From: UBA11606 sp964504305 | GTDB lineage: Bacteria; Actinomycetota; Acidimicrobiia; Acidimicrobiales; Aldehydirespiratoraceae | Length of the DNA: 64,000 nt | Direction of reading: 5' to 3' | NCBI GenBank assembly: GCA_964504305.1 | Contig: CAZDEB010000012.1 | Span: forward strand, 1 to 64,000 | Part shown: one piece after another, positions 7,794-16,956 of the stretch | Position numbering within the stretch: the first letter of the stretch is position 1 | Layout: each line of letters begins with the position of its first letter | Translations under genes and position numbers: made by a program | Notes under the pieces: model-generated | The model's database searches: none | Seen by the model: the letters and a program-made list of their open reading frames with translations, nothing else | Told to the model about the DNA's origin: nothing

Positions 7794-10112
7794 TTGCCGG
7801 ACCGCCCTCCACCCCGTTTATCGGCAGGTTTTGTACGGTTCTTAGTCATAGAACCGACTCTTCCCCCAGCGCGGCGCGACCGCCGAACGCCCCGCGACCA
7901 ACGAAACGCGGTCGTGCTCATAGCCGCGCTCAGCGCCGTGTTTGCCACGATGAGCGACACCGCCCCCACCGGGATCGGTTTCCTCGACGCGATCTACCTG
8001 GCCATCGCCGCGGCAATGCTTTCGTTGGCCGGAGGTCGAAGTCGACGGATTTCATGGCTCATCACCGGCCTGCTGGCCCTTTGGGCGGCACCCACGACAA
8101 CATTCCAGCTCGTTGCTGCGGTTGTGGTTGCGCTCGGCATTTGGGGTCTGGCAACCGTTCGCCACCGCTGGATGGGAGCGGTAGCCGGTGGCCTCGCGGC
8201 GCTCACTCTCGCCCATCTCGGAGCCGGTTCGTTTCAGGGCTCAACGTTTCTTCTGGCGCTGATTTGTGCAAGCCCCATCGTCTTGTCGGCCTTACCCAGA
8301 CTCCCCCACGGACGGTTGCGAATTATCAGCGCAACCGTCTCGGGAGGTCTGGCTTTCGCCTTTGTTGCTTCGTCGGTATTTGCCGTCGCCGCGATCTTGG
8401 CCCTTGGCGACGTACGCGACGCGGTGATCTCAGCCAGTGCCGGCTTTGACCAAGGGTCCAACGGTGACCAACCCGCGGCCGCCGACTCTATGGACGAAGC
8501 CGCGGCATCGTTCGCGCGGGCCCGCGACAAAATCGGCGGGTTTTGGAGTCTCCCGGCCCGAATGGTTCCAATCGTTGGTCAACACGTCCGAGCAGTCCAG
8601 GTGGCTGCCAGCGAAGGCGAAAGTTTGTCGGCCGCGGCGGCCGACGCGGCCCGCTCGATCAACGCCGACGACATCCGTATTCTTGATGGCGAGATCGACC
8701 TGACCATCCTCGACACTTTGGCACCCGTTGCCAGCCGCACCGAACACGTTCTGGTTCGGGCGAGGGACCGCATGCTCGACGTCCGGAGTCCTTGGCTGGT
8801 CGAGCCGCTCGCGGCGCGAATTGACGAGCTCACCAACGAACTCGACAAGGTGATCCCGGCCGCCGAAACTGCCACGCTGGCCGCTCGCGAACTGCCAACA
8901 ATGCTCGGATCCACCGAACCGGCCGACTGGCTTGTCTTGACCACAACCCCGGCCGAAGCCCGCGGCTTGGGCGGGCTGGTCGGCAACTACATCGTCGTCG
9001 AGGCCACCAACGGCAAGGTCGAGATCGTTGCCGCGGGCCGTAACGAGGACCTCAACCGCCAGCTCGCCGACCGGAACGCAACGCTGCATGGCCCCTCCCA
9101 GTACGTTGACCGCTGGGGCGAATACACGCCAGAACGATTCTTTCAAGATGTCACTCTGTCGCCGGACCTACCGTCGGTAGCGGCGGTAAGCGCCGACCTA
9201 TATCGCCAGGCCACTGGGCTATCGGTCGAAGGGGTCGTCGTGCTCGACCCTTACGTGCTCGAGTCCGTACTCAACCTCACCGGCCCCGTTCAGGCCGGCG
9301 ATGTCCGTTTGTCTTCTGACAATGTCGTCGAGTTCTTGCTCGTAGATCAGTACAACCGCTTTGAGGGAAACGATCTGGCTCGGGTTCTGGCCCTCAACGA
9401 CCTCGTGACCGGCACGTTCGACGCTTTCACCGCGGGCGGTTTACCTGGCCCACGAGGGCTCGCCGACGCCATTGGTCCACTCGTCGACTCTGACCGCCTC
9501 GGTGTTTGGTGGGCCGGCGGCGGCGGGCCAAGCTCGCTCATCGAGGCCACCGGGCTCGACAACTCGTTCCCGCGTCCCGACGGAAACGACCTCATCGGAC
9601 TTGTGCATCAGAATTCGGGCCAAAACAAAATCGACGTGTATCTGCAACGCCAACTCGACTATGAGCTCGAGATCAACGATGGGATCGCAACTGGCACCGT
9701 CACCGCAACGTTTAGCAACGACGCGCCGAGCAGCGGCCTGCCCGACGCCGTGCTGGCCAGCAACGATCAGGGTTACCCGCTCGGAACCAACGTGGCGTTG
9801 GTGCACCTGCACTCGGGTCTCGACGTCGTCGCGGCGACCATTGACGGCATCGAGACGCCAGTCACTCACAAGGCCGCGTTTGGGGCCAAGGCCGCGGGTC
9901 TCAGCATCGAGGTGCCGCCAGGGCAAAGCGTGGTGGTGGTTTACCAGCTAGAGGGTCGCCTCGACCAACGTCCCTACCTTCTACATCTGGCCCAGCAACC
10001 GCTGGTCAACGACGAGATCGCCAGCGTCACGGTCACAATCGACGGCGCCGAACATCAACTCTTGAGCGGGACCCGGTTGTTGTCAGATCTGATGCTCGAG
10101 GTGCCCGAATAG
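7794..10112 (+). CDS. DUF4012 domain membrane protein
   Basis: A large protein of up to 772 residues with several hydrophobic segments in the first 180 residues, for example NAVVLIAALSAVFATM, TFQLVAAVVVALGIWGLA and VSGGLAFAFVASSVFAVAAI. A long extracytoplasmic part with the DUF4012 pattern follows: LVLTTTPAEARGLGGLVGNY, VVLDPYVLESVLNLTGPV, FLLVDQYNRFEGND. DUF4012 proteins are common in actinobacterial polysaccharide clusters but have no assigned reaction. The longest frame starts at a TTG (7794) overlapping the divergent CapD promoter. Downstream GTG or ATG starts (7912 region, 7949) are equally plausible. Confidence 0.75.
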   Translation: MPDRPPPRLSAGFVRFLVIEPTLPPARRDRRTPRDQRNAVVLIAALSAVFATMSDTAPTGIGFLDAIYLAIAAAMLSLAGGRSRRISWLITGLLALWAAPTTTFQLVAAVVVALGIWGLATVRHRWMGAVAGGLAALTLAHLGAGSFQGSTFLLALICASPIVLSALPRLPHGRLRIISATVSGGLAFAFVASSVFAVAAILALGDVRDAVISASAGFDQGSNGDQPAAADSMDEAAASFARARDKIGGFWSLPARMVPIVGQHVRAVQVAASEGESLSAAAADAARSINADDIRILDGEIDLTILDTLAPVASRTEHVLVRARDRMLDVRSPWLVEPLAARIDELTNELDKVIPAAETATLAARELPTMLGSTEPADWLVLTTTPAEARGLGGLVGNYIVVEATNGKVEIVAAGRNEDLNRQLADRNATLHGPSQYVDRWGEYTPERFFQDVTLSPDLPSVAAVSADLYRQATGLSVEGVVVLDPYVLESVLNLTGPVQAGDVRLSSDNVVEFLLVDQYNRFEGNDLARVLALNDLVTGTFDAFTAGGLPGPRGLADAIGPLVDSDRLGVWWAGGGGPSSLIEATGLDNSFPRPDGNDLIGLVHQNSGQNKIDVYLQRQLDYELEINDGIATGTVTATFSNDAPSSGLPDAVLASNDQGYPLGTNVALVHLHSGLDVVAATIDGIETPVTHKAAFGAKAAGLSIEVPPGQSVVVVYQLEGRLDQRPYLLHLAQQPLVNDEIASVTVTIDGAEHQLLSGTRLLSDLMLEVPE

Positions 10113-10224
10113 GGTCCTGGGCCGTGTGGCACTTTGCCTCGGTTGTGCTCAATCCAGCCTCGGCGAGGCCGATTAGTAGCTAGAACCGGTCTTCACCGCG
10201 TCGCGAGCAATGCCCACCTAATCA

Positions 10225-10863
10225 ATGTCGAACTCAGTCCCTCAGCTGCGCCGCAGCCACAAACCCAGCCAGGCCATTGCCGCGTTCGTGTTGGCGATGG
10301 CCGCGCTCGTGGCGTTCGCTGATGCTGGGTCTGCTCAGTACGGCGGTACCGGCGTGCAGGTGTTCGTGGATCCGGTGCGGGTACCCATCGACTCGACGTT
10401 CGATGTTTTCGGCCGCAATTGCACAGCCGGCAGCACGGTGGAGATAACCATCGACGGTGTCTCCGGCATTCTCGCTACGGGCACCGCCAGCAGCAATGGT
10501 TTCTACACCGTCGTTGGTGTGCCACTCCCAACCGGGCTTCTAGCGGGCACAAACCAGGACGTGCGCGCAACGTGTGGTCCACAATCCGGCACTGCGCTGA
10601 TCACACTGGTGTGCCCGGGCGGAACAGACCCAGTCGCCGGATTGTGTCCCGACGGCAGGAAGGGAGTCGTTGACGGCACCGGACCAACCACCACTGCGCC
10701 CAATGGCACCAACTCGACCCCAAATGGCACAAGCCCGGATCAGGGTTTGGCGTTCACCGGTGCCGCGTACACGTCGCGCCTTTTGCAGGGCGGGGTAACG
10801 ATCGTCGCGTTGGGAATCTTTTTGATCGTTGTCGGCCGGCGACGCCAAGACACATTTGCCTAA
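10225..10863 (+). CDS. Secreted cell-wall protein with LAFTG sorting-like tail
   Basis: A 212-residue exported protein. A signal peptide (AIAAFVLAMAALVAFADAGSA, cut near residue 37) is followed by a beta-rich domain with paired cysteines. A Thr/Asn/Pro-rich linker (TTTAPNGTNSTPNGTSPD) then leads to LAFTGAA, a hydrophobic segment (GVTIVALGIFLIVVG) and RRRQ. The tail has the layout of a sortase substrate or a simple membrane anchor; LAFTG resembles class E-type LAxTG signals. No sortase gene lies in the window. The domain start, VQVFVDPVRVPIDSTFDV, resembles Ig-like folds of other actinobacterial surface proteins, including the one at 46942-47430. Confidence 0.72.
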   Translation: MSNSVPQLRRSHKPSQAIAAFVLAMAALVAFADAGSAQYGGTGVQVFVDPVRVPIDSTFDVFGRNCTAGSTVEITIDGVSGILATGTASSNGFYTVVGVPLPTGLLAGTNQDVRATCGPQSGTALITLVCPGGTDPVAGLCPDGRKGVVDGTGPTTTAPNGTNSTPNGTSPDQGLAFTGAAYTSRLLQGGVTIVALGIFLIVVGRRRQDTFA

Positions 10864-10887
10864 CGGCCCGGGTTACGGCGTCGACGG

Positions 10888-11133
10888 CTAGCTACGACGA
10901 CGCCGACGCAACAGCCATCCGGCGATCTCGGACAAAACCGCTCCGGCGGCGGCCGAAGTGACTATCACTACCCACAGCGGCGCGCTTTGGTCGAACACCA
11001 GCCACGTGACCGGGGTGGAATTGGTATTTTGCACGACGAAAGCGGCCAGTCCGGCGCCGAGGATCACGGCGACCAGCAGCTTTACTTGCCCGCCCCGCTT
11101 GGTGGGTGTGTCGTCAATGATCTCTTCGGTCAT
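10888..11133 (-). CDS. LapA-domain small membrane protein
   Basis: An 81-residue protein with two transmembrane helices (VKLLVAVILGAGLAAFVVQN and APLWVVIVTSAAAGAVLSEI) separated by the short TPVTWLVFD segment, then a basic RRRRRS end. This is the layout of the LapA/DUF1049 family of small inner-membrane proteins, some of which assist lipopolysaccharide or envelope assembly in other bacteria. The role in a Gram-positive is unknown. ATG at 11133 has an AGGAG-type ribosome binding site. Confidence 0.75.
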   Translation of the reverse strand: MTEEIIDDTPTKRGGQVKLLVAVILGAGLAAFVVQNTNSTPVTWLVFDQSAPLWVVIVTSAAAGAVLSEIAGWLLRRRRRS

Positions 11134-11207
11134 GTCCTGCTCCTGCGTCGGCCCCAGCGTAGACCGCTCGCTGACACCGTGGGGCCGGAGTATGCAAAGC
11201 TGGGATC

Positions 11208-12113
11208 ATGCGAGTCCTCGTCAGCGGTTCGACCGGTCTGGTCGGCACCGAATTGGTGGAGCAGTTGACGAGCCATGGCCACCAACCAGTTCGTCTGCTT
11301 CGAGGTCCAGCAACGGACGGCGTCGATCACTTCAGATGGGACCCGTCGAAAGGCGATCTCGATCCAGGCGCAGTCGAGTCGGTAGATGCAGTTGTGCACC
11401 TTGCTGGAGAAAGCATCGCCTCGCGCCGCTGGACCAAGGCCCAAAAACAACGAATTCTCCAAAGCCGGGTCACGGGCACCACTTTGTTGGCCGACGCGGT
11501 GGCTAGCGCGGGGGAACCGCCATCGGTGTTCCTCTCAGGATCGGCCATCGGCTTCTACGGCAATCGGGGCGACGAACGCCTGACCGAGCAGAGTCCTCCG
11601 GGTCAAGGATTCGCCGCAGAGGTGTGCATTGCATGGGAGGCTGCCACCAACACCATCAGCACCGATTCGACCCGGGTCACCCATTTGCGCACCGGCATAG
11701 TTCTCGACGCGAATCGCGGCGCGTTAGCCGAACAGTTGCCGTTCTTTCGACTCGGTCTCGGTGGCCGTATCGGCTCAGGCCAGCAATGGTTCAGCTGGAT
11801 TTCGCTGGCCGACGAGGTTGCGGCCATCTTGCATCTTCTCGACGCCGACATCGAGGGTCCAGCGAACCTCACGGCACCATCGCCGGTCACCAACGCCGAG
11901 TTCACCGCCGCGCTTGGCGGCGCGCTCAAACGTCCTACAGCCATCCCAACACCCAAACTCGCCCTGTGGGCCAAGCTCGGTCGCGAGCTCTCTCAAACGC
12001 TCCTCGAGGGCGGAGCCCACGTTTCGCCCGTCGTCTTGGCCGAAGACGGATTCGTGTTCGGCGACCAACTTGTCGACGATGCCTTGCGCCGGATACTTGG
12101 TTCGACCGATTAG
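11208..12113 (+). CDS. TIGR01777-family NAD(P)-dependent epimerase-like protein
   Basis: A 301-residue atypical SDR of the YfcH/TIGR01777 group. The N-terminal MRVLVSGSTGLVGTELVEQL has the GxxGxxG dinucleotide motif. VVHLAGESIASRRWT, LSGSAIGFYGNRGDE and WFSWISLADEVAAI are family signatures. The C-terminal DUF1731-like part includes NLTAPSPVTNAEFTAALG. The substrate is unknown. It is convergent with, and overlaps by 4 bp, the DUF427 gene. Confidence 0.85.
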   Translation: MRVLVSGSTGLVGTELVEQLTSHGHQPVRLLRGPATDGVDHFRWDPSKGDLDPGAVESVDAVVHLAGESIASRRWTKAQKQRILQSRVTGTTLLADAVASAGEPPSVFLSGSAIGFYGNRGDERLTEQSPPGQGFAAEVCIAWEAATNTISTDSTRVTHLRTGIVLDANRGALAEQLPFFRLGLGGRIGSGQQWFSWISLADEVAAILHLLDADIEGPANLTAPSPVTNAEFTAALGGALKRPTAIPTPKLALWAKLGRELSQTLLEGGAHVSPVVLAEDGFVFGDQLVDDALRRILGSTD

Positions 12114-12397
12114 TCGATAGCCACTTTGACGGCGGGATAGAACGCGACCCGATCTTTCACTGCTTCGGCGCCGGGCAACACCTCAGGGTAGTACCAAGCG
12201 GCGTTGTCGGCTCGCTCACCGTCTACTTCCAAATTCCAGTACGAGGCGGTCCCTTTCCACGGGCAGCGGGTCTGCAGATCCGAAGACGAAACCACGCTTT
12301 GATCAAGAGAACTGATCGGGAAGTAAGCGTTGCCTTCCACCATCTCGATGTCGTCGCTCGACGCGATCACGGTCCCGTTGAAGGTTGCTGTAGCCAT
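12110..12397 (-). CDS. DUF427 protein
   Basis: A 95-residue single-domain DUF427 protein. CPWKGTASYWNLEVDG and NAAWYYPEVLPGAEAVKDRV are the family hallmarks. DUF427 proteins are common in actinobacteria, often next to nucleic-acid or redox enzymes, with no established reaction. ATG at 12397 has an AGAGGA site upstream. Confidence 0.85.
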   Translation of the reverse strand: MATATFNGTVIASSDDIEMVEGNAYFPISSLDQSVVSSSDLQTRCPWKGTASYWNLEVDGERADNAAWYYPEVLPGAEAVKDRVAFYPAVKVAID

Positions 12398-12470
12398 TGT
12401 TCGTCCTCTTTCGTCGCCTGGGAGTTGAAACCCGTCGTGCCGCGGCGCAATTCCCCCGAGGCTGCTCGCA

Positions 12471-13514
12471 CTAGACGTTGATCACCCAGACGTCATCGGG
12501 CCGATCGCGCTCGAAGGCCGCCAAGGTTTTCTTGACCCGAGGTTCTTGACCGTCCCAGACCACGACAGCCTCGGTCGCGACCTTGCGCAGCCACCCGTTG
12601 CGACGGTCGAGCGCCTGGCCCGCACCCCGAGCATCGACCGGGACCTTGCGTTCGAGACGAACAATGTCCGCCGCTTTTCGAAGCAATTCGTGGAAATGCT
12701 GCTGAGCATGACGAGGCCACTTGGTTTCTGGGTCGGGGAAAGGCAACACCGCAACGAACGGCATTGCGACCTCGATCGCGGCCTCAGCGGCGAGGGTCTC
12801 GGCCCCGAGCCGCAGCCCGGTCAACAAAACAAGATCAGGATCGAGCCCTAGTTTGGCCTCCAGAATCTCGGCCAAACGGCGCCGCACATCGTCGGCGATC
12901 GGGTTGGAGTCGTAGCCACCCAACTCGGGAGGCTGAAGTCCCACGACCGCCACTGCACTACCAGCCGGCTTCCAAGCCGACGAGAAGATCCCGTCAGCCC
13001 CCGGCTTGGGCCCGACCGCTACCGAAGGTCCGAAATCAACGTCGTCGGGATCACCCAAATCGGTTGGTCGGCCAACCCCATGGCGTCCAACGCCGGTGTG
13101 GGAGGCCTCGACCGCCAGCCGATCGGCGATGTCGTTCCATTCGTCGCCGGCGTGGCCCTTGACCCAAGTGAATTCGAGCTCGTCGGCTCGGTCTTGGTAG
13201 AGATCGATGAGCGGCTCCCAGATGTCGCGATTGGCGACCGGCTCCTTCTTGGAATTCTTCCATCCCCGTTTGAGCCAACCCTTCCACCAACCGTCGCGGA
13301 AACAGTTCACCACGTAGGTCGAATCGGAGATCACCTCGACTGGGCCGTCGATTGTCCGCAACGCATCGAGGGCAGCCTGCAATTCCATGCGCTGGTTGGT
13401 TGTGTCGGGGTCGAACCCGTTGGCCCACGGCCCGTCGGGCACTACCCACCCCCAACCGCCCGGGCCGGGATTTCCCCGGCAAGCCCCATCGGTGTACACA
13501 ACGGTCGAACCCAT
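12471..13514 (-). CDS. RNase HI fused to a YpsA/YoqJ-like SLOG domain
   Basis: Residues 1-135 are a complete ribonuclease HI that cleaves RNA in RNA-DNA hybrids: VYTDGACRGNPGPGG (Asp), QRMELQAALDAL (Glu), ISDSTYVV (Asp) and WVKGHAGDEWND (His/Asp). After a linker (about 140-190), residues 195-347 form a second domain with VGLQPPELGGYD, LVLLTGLRLGAETLAAEAA, VAVLPFPDPETKW and EAVVVWDGQEPRVKKTLAAF. That is the layout of the DUF1273/SLOG Rossmann-like proteins, which bind nucleotide-type ligands. Standalone RNase HI is about 150 residues, so this is a fusion. I chose ATG 13514 over 13583 because the fold begins there. A TANNNT box lies 8 nt upstream. Confidence 0.85.
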   Translation of the reverse strand: MGSTVVYTDGACRGNPGPGGWGWVVPDGPWANGFDPDTTNQRMELQAALDALRTIDGPVEVISDSTYVVNCFRDGWWKGWLKRGWKNSKKEPVANRDIWEPLIDLYQDRADELEFTWVKGHAGDEWNDIADRLAVEASHTGVGRHGVGRPTDLGDPDDVDFGPSVAVGPKPGADGIFSSAWKPAGSAVAVVGLQPPELGGYDSNPIADDVRRRLAEILEAKLGLDPDLVLLTGLRLGAETLAAEAAIEVAMPFVAVLPFPDPETKWPRHAQQHFHELLRKAADIVRLERKVPVDARGAGQALDRRNGWLRKVATEAVVVWDGQEPRVKKTLAAFERDRPDDVWVINV

Positions 13515-13608
13515 CCGGGCCGACCCTACCCACTTGGCGAAGTGACGGCGGGGAGCTAATCGGGACCCGAACACCCGAAGCAATCCTCAGAGTGATAACC
13601 ATGGCGGA

Positions 13609-16347
13609 ATGATCGATCATTTCGCCCGTCAACTCCCCGACATCGACCCCAGCGAAACCAAAGAATGGATCGACTCTCTCGACGCGGTTGTCGCCGCCCA
13701 AGGAACACCTCGCGCTCGTTACATCGTGGCCAAACTTCTCGAAAGAGCCAACGAGCTTCGTATTGGTGTCCCGCCAACCACATCGACGCCCTACATCAAC
13801 ACCATTCCTGCCGAAGAACAGCCGTTCTTTCCCGGCAACGAACATGTAGAACGCCGGATTCGGGCCTTCATCCGCTGGAACGCCGCGGCAATGGTGATCC
13901 GCGCCAACAAAGCCGCCGACGGCATCGGGGGGCACCTCGCGACGTTCGCGTCGAGCGCCGCTCTCTACGAAGTCGGGTTCAACCACTTCTTTCGTGGCAA
14001 AGAAGACGGCCTGGCCGGCGACCACATCTATTTCCAGGGCCATGCCGCTCCAGGGGTATACGCACGGGCGTTCCTCGAAGGACGCCTCACCGAACAAAAC
14101 CTCGACAACTTCCGTCAAGAAATCGGCGGAAATGGACTCTCGAGCTATCCCCACCCTCGACTCATGCCCAATTTCTGGGAGTTCCCCACCGTGTCCATGG
14201 GGCTTGGTCCGATCAACTCGATCTACCACGCCCGGTTCAACAAGTACCTTCACCAGCGCAGCATTGAAGACACGTCGCAGAGCACCATTTGGTCGTTTCT
14301 GGGTGACGGCGAATGCGACGAACCAGAAACCCTCGGCGCCATATCGCTCGCTGGTCGCTCTGATCTCGACAATCTCAAATGGGTGATCAACTGCAACCTG
14401 CAGCGACTCGACGGCCCGGTGCGCGGCAACGACAAAGTCATCCAAGAACTCGAAGGCGTGTTCCGGGGGGCCGGCTGGAACGTGATCAAGGTGATCTGGG
14501 GCACCAAGTGGGACGAACTCCTACATCGCGACGTCGACGGCGTACTCCTCAACAAAATGTCCACGACCGTCGATGGTGAGTACCAGCGTTACGCCGTCGA
14601 GGACGGCGCTTACATCCGCGAGCACTTCTTCGGGCCCGATCCTCGGCTCCGCAAACTTGTCGAGCACCTCTCCGACGACGAACTGTCGGATCTCCCCCGT
14701 GGTGGCCACGACTATCAAAAGGTTTACGCGGCGTTCAAGGCCGCGAGCGAAGTCAAAGGTCAGCCCACCGTCATCTTGGCCAAGACCGTCAAGGGGTGGA
14801 CGCTGGGCGAAGGATTCGAAGGCCGCAACGCCACCCATCAGATCAAGAAGATGACCAAGGCCCAGATGGTCGATCTGCGAGTTCGGCTTCATATGCAGGA
14901 CGAAATTCCTGAAGAAGCCCTCGAAGATGGCATTCCGCCGTATTTCCGACCCGACCCCGAATCCGAAGAGTACGCCTACATGATGCAACGCCGGCGGGCC
15001 CTCGGCGGAGCTATTCCCCGCCGCCTAATCCGAGACCGGCGTCCGATCAGCCCGCCCTCCGACGGACCGTTCCTCGATCTCCGTAAGGGATCATCGGGCC
15101 GGGCCGTCAGCACCACTATGGCCTTCACGTCACTATTGCGAGACCTGCTCCGCGACCAAGCCTTTGGTGAACGCGTCGTGCCGATCGTCCCCGACGAAGC
15201 CCGCACCTTCGGCATGGACTCGCTGTTTCGCGAGTTCAAGATCTACGCCACACGCGGGCAACTCTACGAACCAGTCGACCACGACTTGCTGCTGTCCTAC
15301 ACCGAAAGCAGCGACGGCCAACTGCTCGAAGAAGGCATCACCGAATGTGGATCGATGGCGTCGTGGATCGCCGCCGGCACGTCCTACGCCAACAACGGCG
15401 TACCGATGGTGCCGTTCTACACGTTCTACTCGATGTTTGGTTTCCAACGCGTCGGCGACTCCATATGGGCCGCCTCCGATGCCCGAACCCGCGGCTTCCT
15501 CATGGGCGCAACGGCGGGCCGCACCACTTTGATGGGCGAAGGCTTGCAGCATCAAGACGGACACAGCCAACTCCTCGCTAGCTCGGTCCCGGCGTGCGAG
15601 GCCTACGACCCCGCCTTTGCCTACGAACTGGGAGCGGTTATCGAAGACGGCATCGAGCGCATGTATCCGCCCAAGGCGGCCGACGGCGAAGACGTCTTCT
15701 TCTACATCAGCCTCTACAACGAGAACTACGAGCAACCGCCGCGACCCGACCACGTCGAGAACTCCGACATAATCAGCGGTCTCTACAAGTACAGCGACGG
15801 TCCCACCAACGCCGATTCGCTAGCTCACAAGGCAACGATCTTGTTCTCCGGCGCCACTGTTGGAGCAGCATTTGCGGCACAGAGCATCCTCGCCGAGTCC
15901 CACAACGTGTCGGCCGAACTGTGGAGTGCAACGTCCTACAAACGGTTGCGTTCCGAAGCGCTCGACTGCGAACGTCGCAACCGTCTGAGCCCGACCCAAG
16001 AGCAAGCCGTACCGTCGGTCACCCGGAAGCTGCTCGACAGCGAAGGCCCGCTGGTCGCCGTCTCGGACTGGATGACGCTGGTGCCCGATCAGGTCGCACG
16101 CTGGACTCCCCGACCCCTACACGTGCTGGGTACTGACGGCTTCGGCCGATCCGACACCCGCGAGGCCCTACGTCGGTTTTTCGAAATCGACGCCCAACAC
16201 CTTGTGGTAGCGGTGCTTGCCGCTTTGGCCGAGGACGGCACAATCAGCGCCGACGAGGCCGCCGCGGCGATCGCCAAATACGGGATTGATCCCACTAGGG
16301 CCGATCCGGCGCACCCCGACACCGGGGCATCCAAAGTCGGCTCGTGA
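13609..16347 (+). CDS. aceE: Pyruvate dehydrogenase E1, homodimeric type
   Basis: A 912-residue thiamine-diphosphate enzyme that decarboxylates pyruvate and acetylates the lipoyl E2 of the pyruvate dehydrogenase complex. It is the length of the single-chain AceE type used by actinobacteria. ThDP-binding FLGDGECDEPETLGAI with the downstream NCN closes the GDG...N motif. The N-terminal TPYINTIPAEEQPFFPGNE and HIYFQGHAAPGVYARAFLEG are AceE signatures. The transketolase-like middle (RTFGMDSLFREF, LLEEGITECGSM, VPFYTFYSMFGFQR) is intact. ATG at 13609 is divergent from the RNase HI gene, and the stop overlaps the next gene (GTGA). E2 and E3 are not in the window. Confidence 0.95.
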   Translation: MIDHFARQLPDIDPSETKEWIDSLDAVVAAQGTPRARYIVAKLLERANELRIGVPPTTSTPYINTIPAEEQPFFPGNEHVERRIRAFIRWNAAAMVIRANKAADGIGGHLATFASSAALYEVGFNHFFRGKEDGLAGDHIYFQGHAAPGVYARAFLEGRLTEQNLDNFRQEIGGNGLSSYPHPRLMPNFWEFPTVSMGLGPINSIYHARFNKYLHQRSIEDTSQSTIWSFLGDGECDEPETLGAISLAGRSDLDNLKWVINCNLQRLDGPVRGNDKVIQELEGVFRGAGWNVIKVIWGTKWDELLHRDVDGVLLNKMSTTVDGEYQRYAVEDGAYIREHFFGPDPRLRKLVEHLSDDELSDLPRGGHDYQKVYAAFKAASEVKGQPTVILAKTVKGWTLGEGFEGRNATHQIKKMTKAQMVDLRVRLHMQDEIPEEALEDGIPPYFRPDPESEEYAYMMQRRRALGGAIPRRLIRDRRPISPPSDGPFLDLRKGSSGRAVSTTMAFTSLLRDLLRDQAFGERVVPIVPDEARTFGMDSLFREFKIYATRGQLYEPVDHDLLLSYTESSDGQLLEEGITECGSMASWIAAGTSYANNGVPMVPFYTFYSMFGFQRVGDSIWAASDARTRGFLMGATAGRTTLMGEGLQHQDGHSQLLASSVPACEAYDPAFAYELGAVIEDGIERMYPPKAADGEDVFFYISLYNENYEQPPRPDHVENSDIISGLYKYSDGPTNADSLAHKATILFSGATVGAAFAAQSILAESHNVSAELWSATSYKRLRSEALDCERRNRLSPTQEQAVPSVTRKLLDSEGPLVAVSDWMTLVPDQVARWTPRPLHVLGTDGFGRSDTREALRRFFEIDAQHLVVAVLAALAEDGTISADEAAAAIAKYGIDPTRADPAHPDTGASKVGS

Positions 16348-16925
16348 AAGCCGGGACTCTTTGGGTTACCGGTGATCCCGCCGCCGATCGATTGTGCAAT
16401 ACCGACCCGCTAGCACTGATGCTGGCGATGCTGCTCGACCAACAAATCTCCATCGAGTTGGCGTTCAAAGGGCCGTCTCGCCTCCGCGATCGCCTCGACG
16501 GAGACCTCGGTGCCGCGTCGATTTGTGCGATCGCTCCGCCCGACTTCGCGGCGATCGTCGGCCAAAAACCGGCATTGCACCGCTTCCCAAAATCTATGGC
16601 CGGCCGAATCCAAGACATGTGTCAACACCTAGTCGACCGCTACGACGGCGAGGCAGAGGCGCTGTGGCGTCGCCGCCGAAACGCCGAAGTTGTGCACCAG
16701 CGACTACTTGACGTGCCCGGGTTCGGCGACGAGAAAGCCAAGATCTTCCTCGCGGTGCTCGCCAAACGTTTCGGATTTCGCCCGGCGGGTTGGGAAACCA
16801 TCGCCTTCCCGTTCGGGGACGACCAACCCCGGTCGGTAGCCGACATGGGCAGTGAGCACGAACGGACGCTGGTTCGCGACTGGAAAAAGTCAATGAAAGC
16901 GGCCGGCAAATACAAGACCGGCTAG
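16344..16925 (+). CDS. HhH-GPD base-excision repair family protein
   Basis: A 193-residue member of the actinobacterial HhH-GPD family (TIGR03252-like). The helix-hairpin-helix is LLDVPGFGDEKAKIFLAVLA, and the N-terminal half has MLLDQQISIELAF, as in small DNA glycosylases. A role in base-excision repair is implied by fold only; the lyase Lys or catalytic Asp cannot be placed confidently. The GTG start overlaps the aceE stop. The last codons (YKTG) and the TAG stop lie inside a 15-bp tandem repeat, so the C-terminus was probably set by repeat expansion. Confidence 0.75.
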   Translation: MKAGTLWVTGDPAADRLCNTDPLALMLAMLLDQQISIELAFKGPSRLRDRLDGDLGAASICAIAPPDFAAIVGQKPALHRFPKSMAGRIQDMCQHLVDRYDGEAEALWRRRRNAEVVHQRLLDVPGFGDEKAKIFLAVLAKRFGFRPAGWETIAFPFGDDQPRSVADMGSEHERTLVRDWKKSMKAAGKYKTG

Positions 16926-16955
16926 ACCAAGACCGGCTAGACCAAGACTGGCTGT
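16913..16955. repeat. 15-bp tandem repeat spanning a stop codon
   Basis: Two identical copies of CAAGACCGGCTAGAC are followed by a diverged partial third. The TAG stop of the HhH-GPD gene is inside the first copy and an in-phase TAG recurs in the second. The period and CTAG content match the array at 1013-1087 and the one at 54094-54138. Confidence 0.92.
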
Positions 16956-16956
16956 G

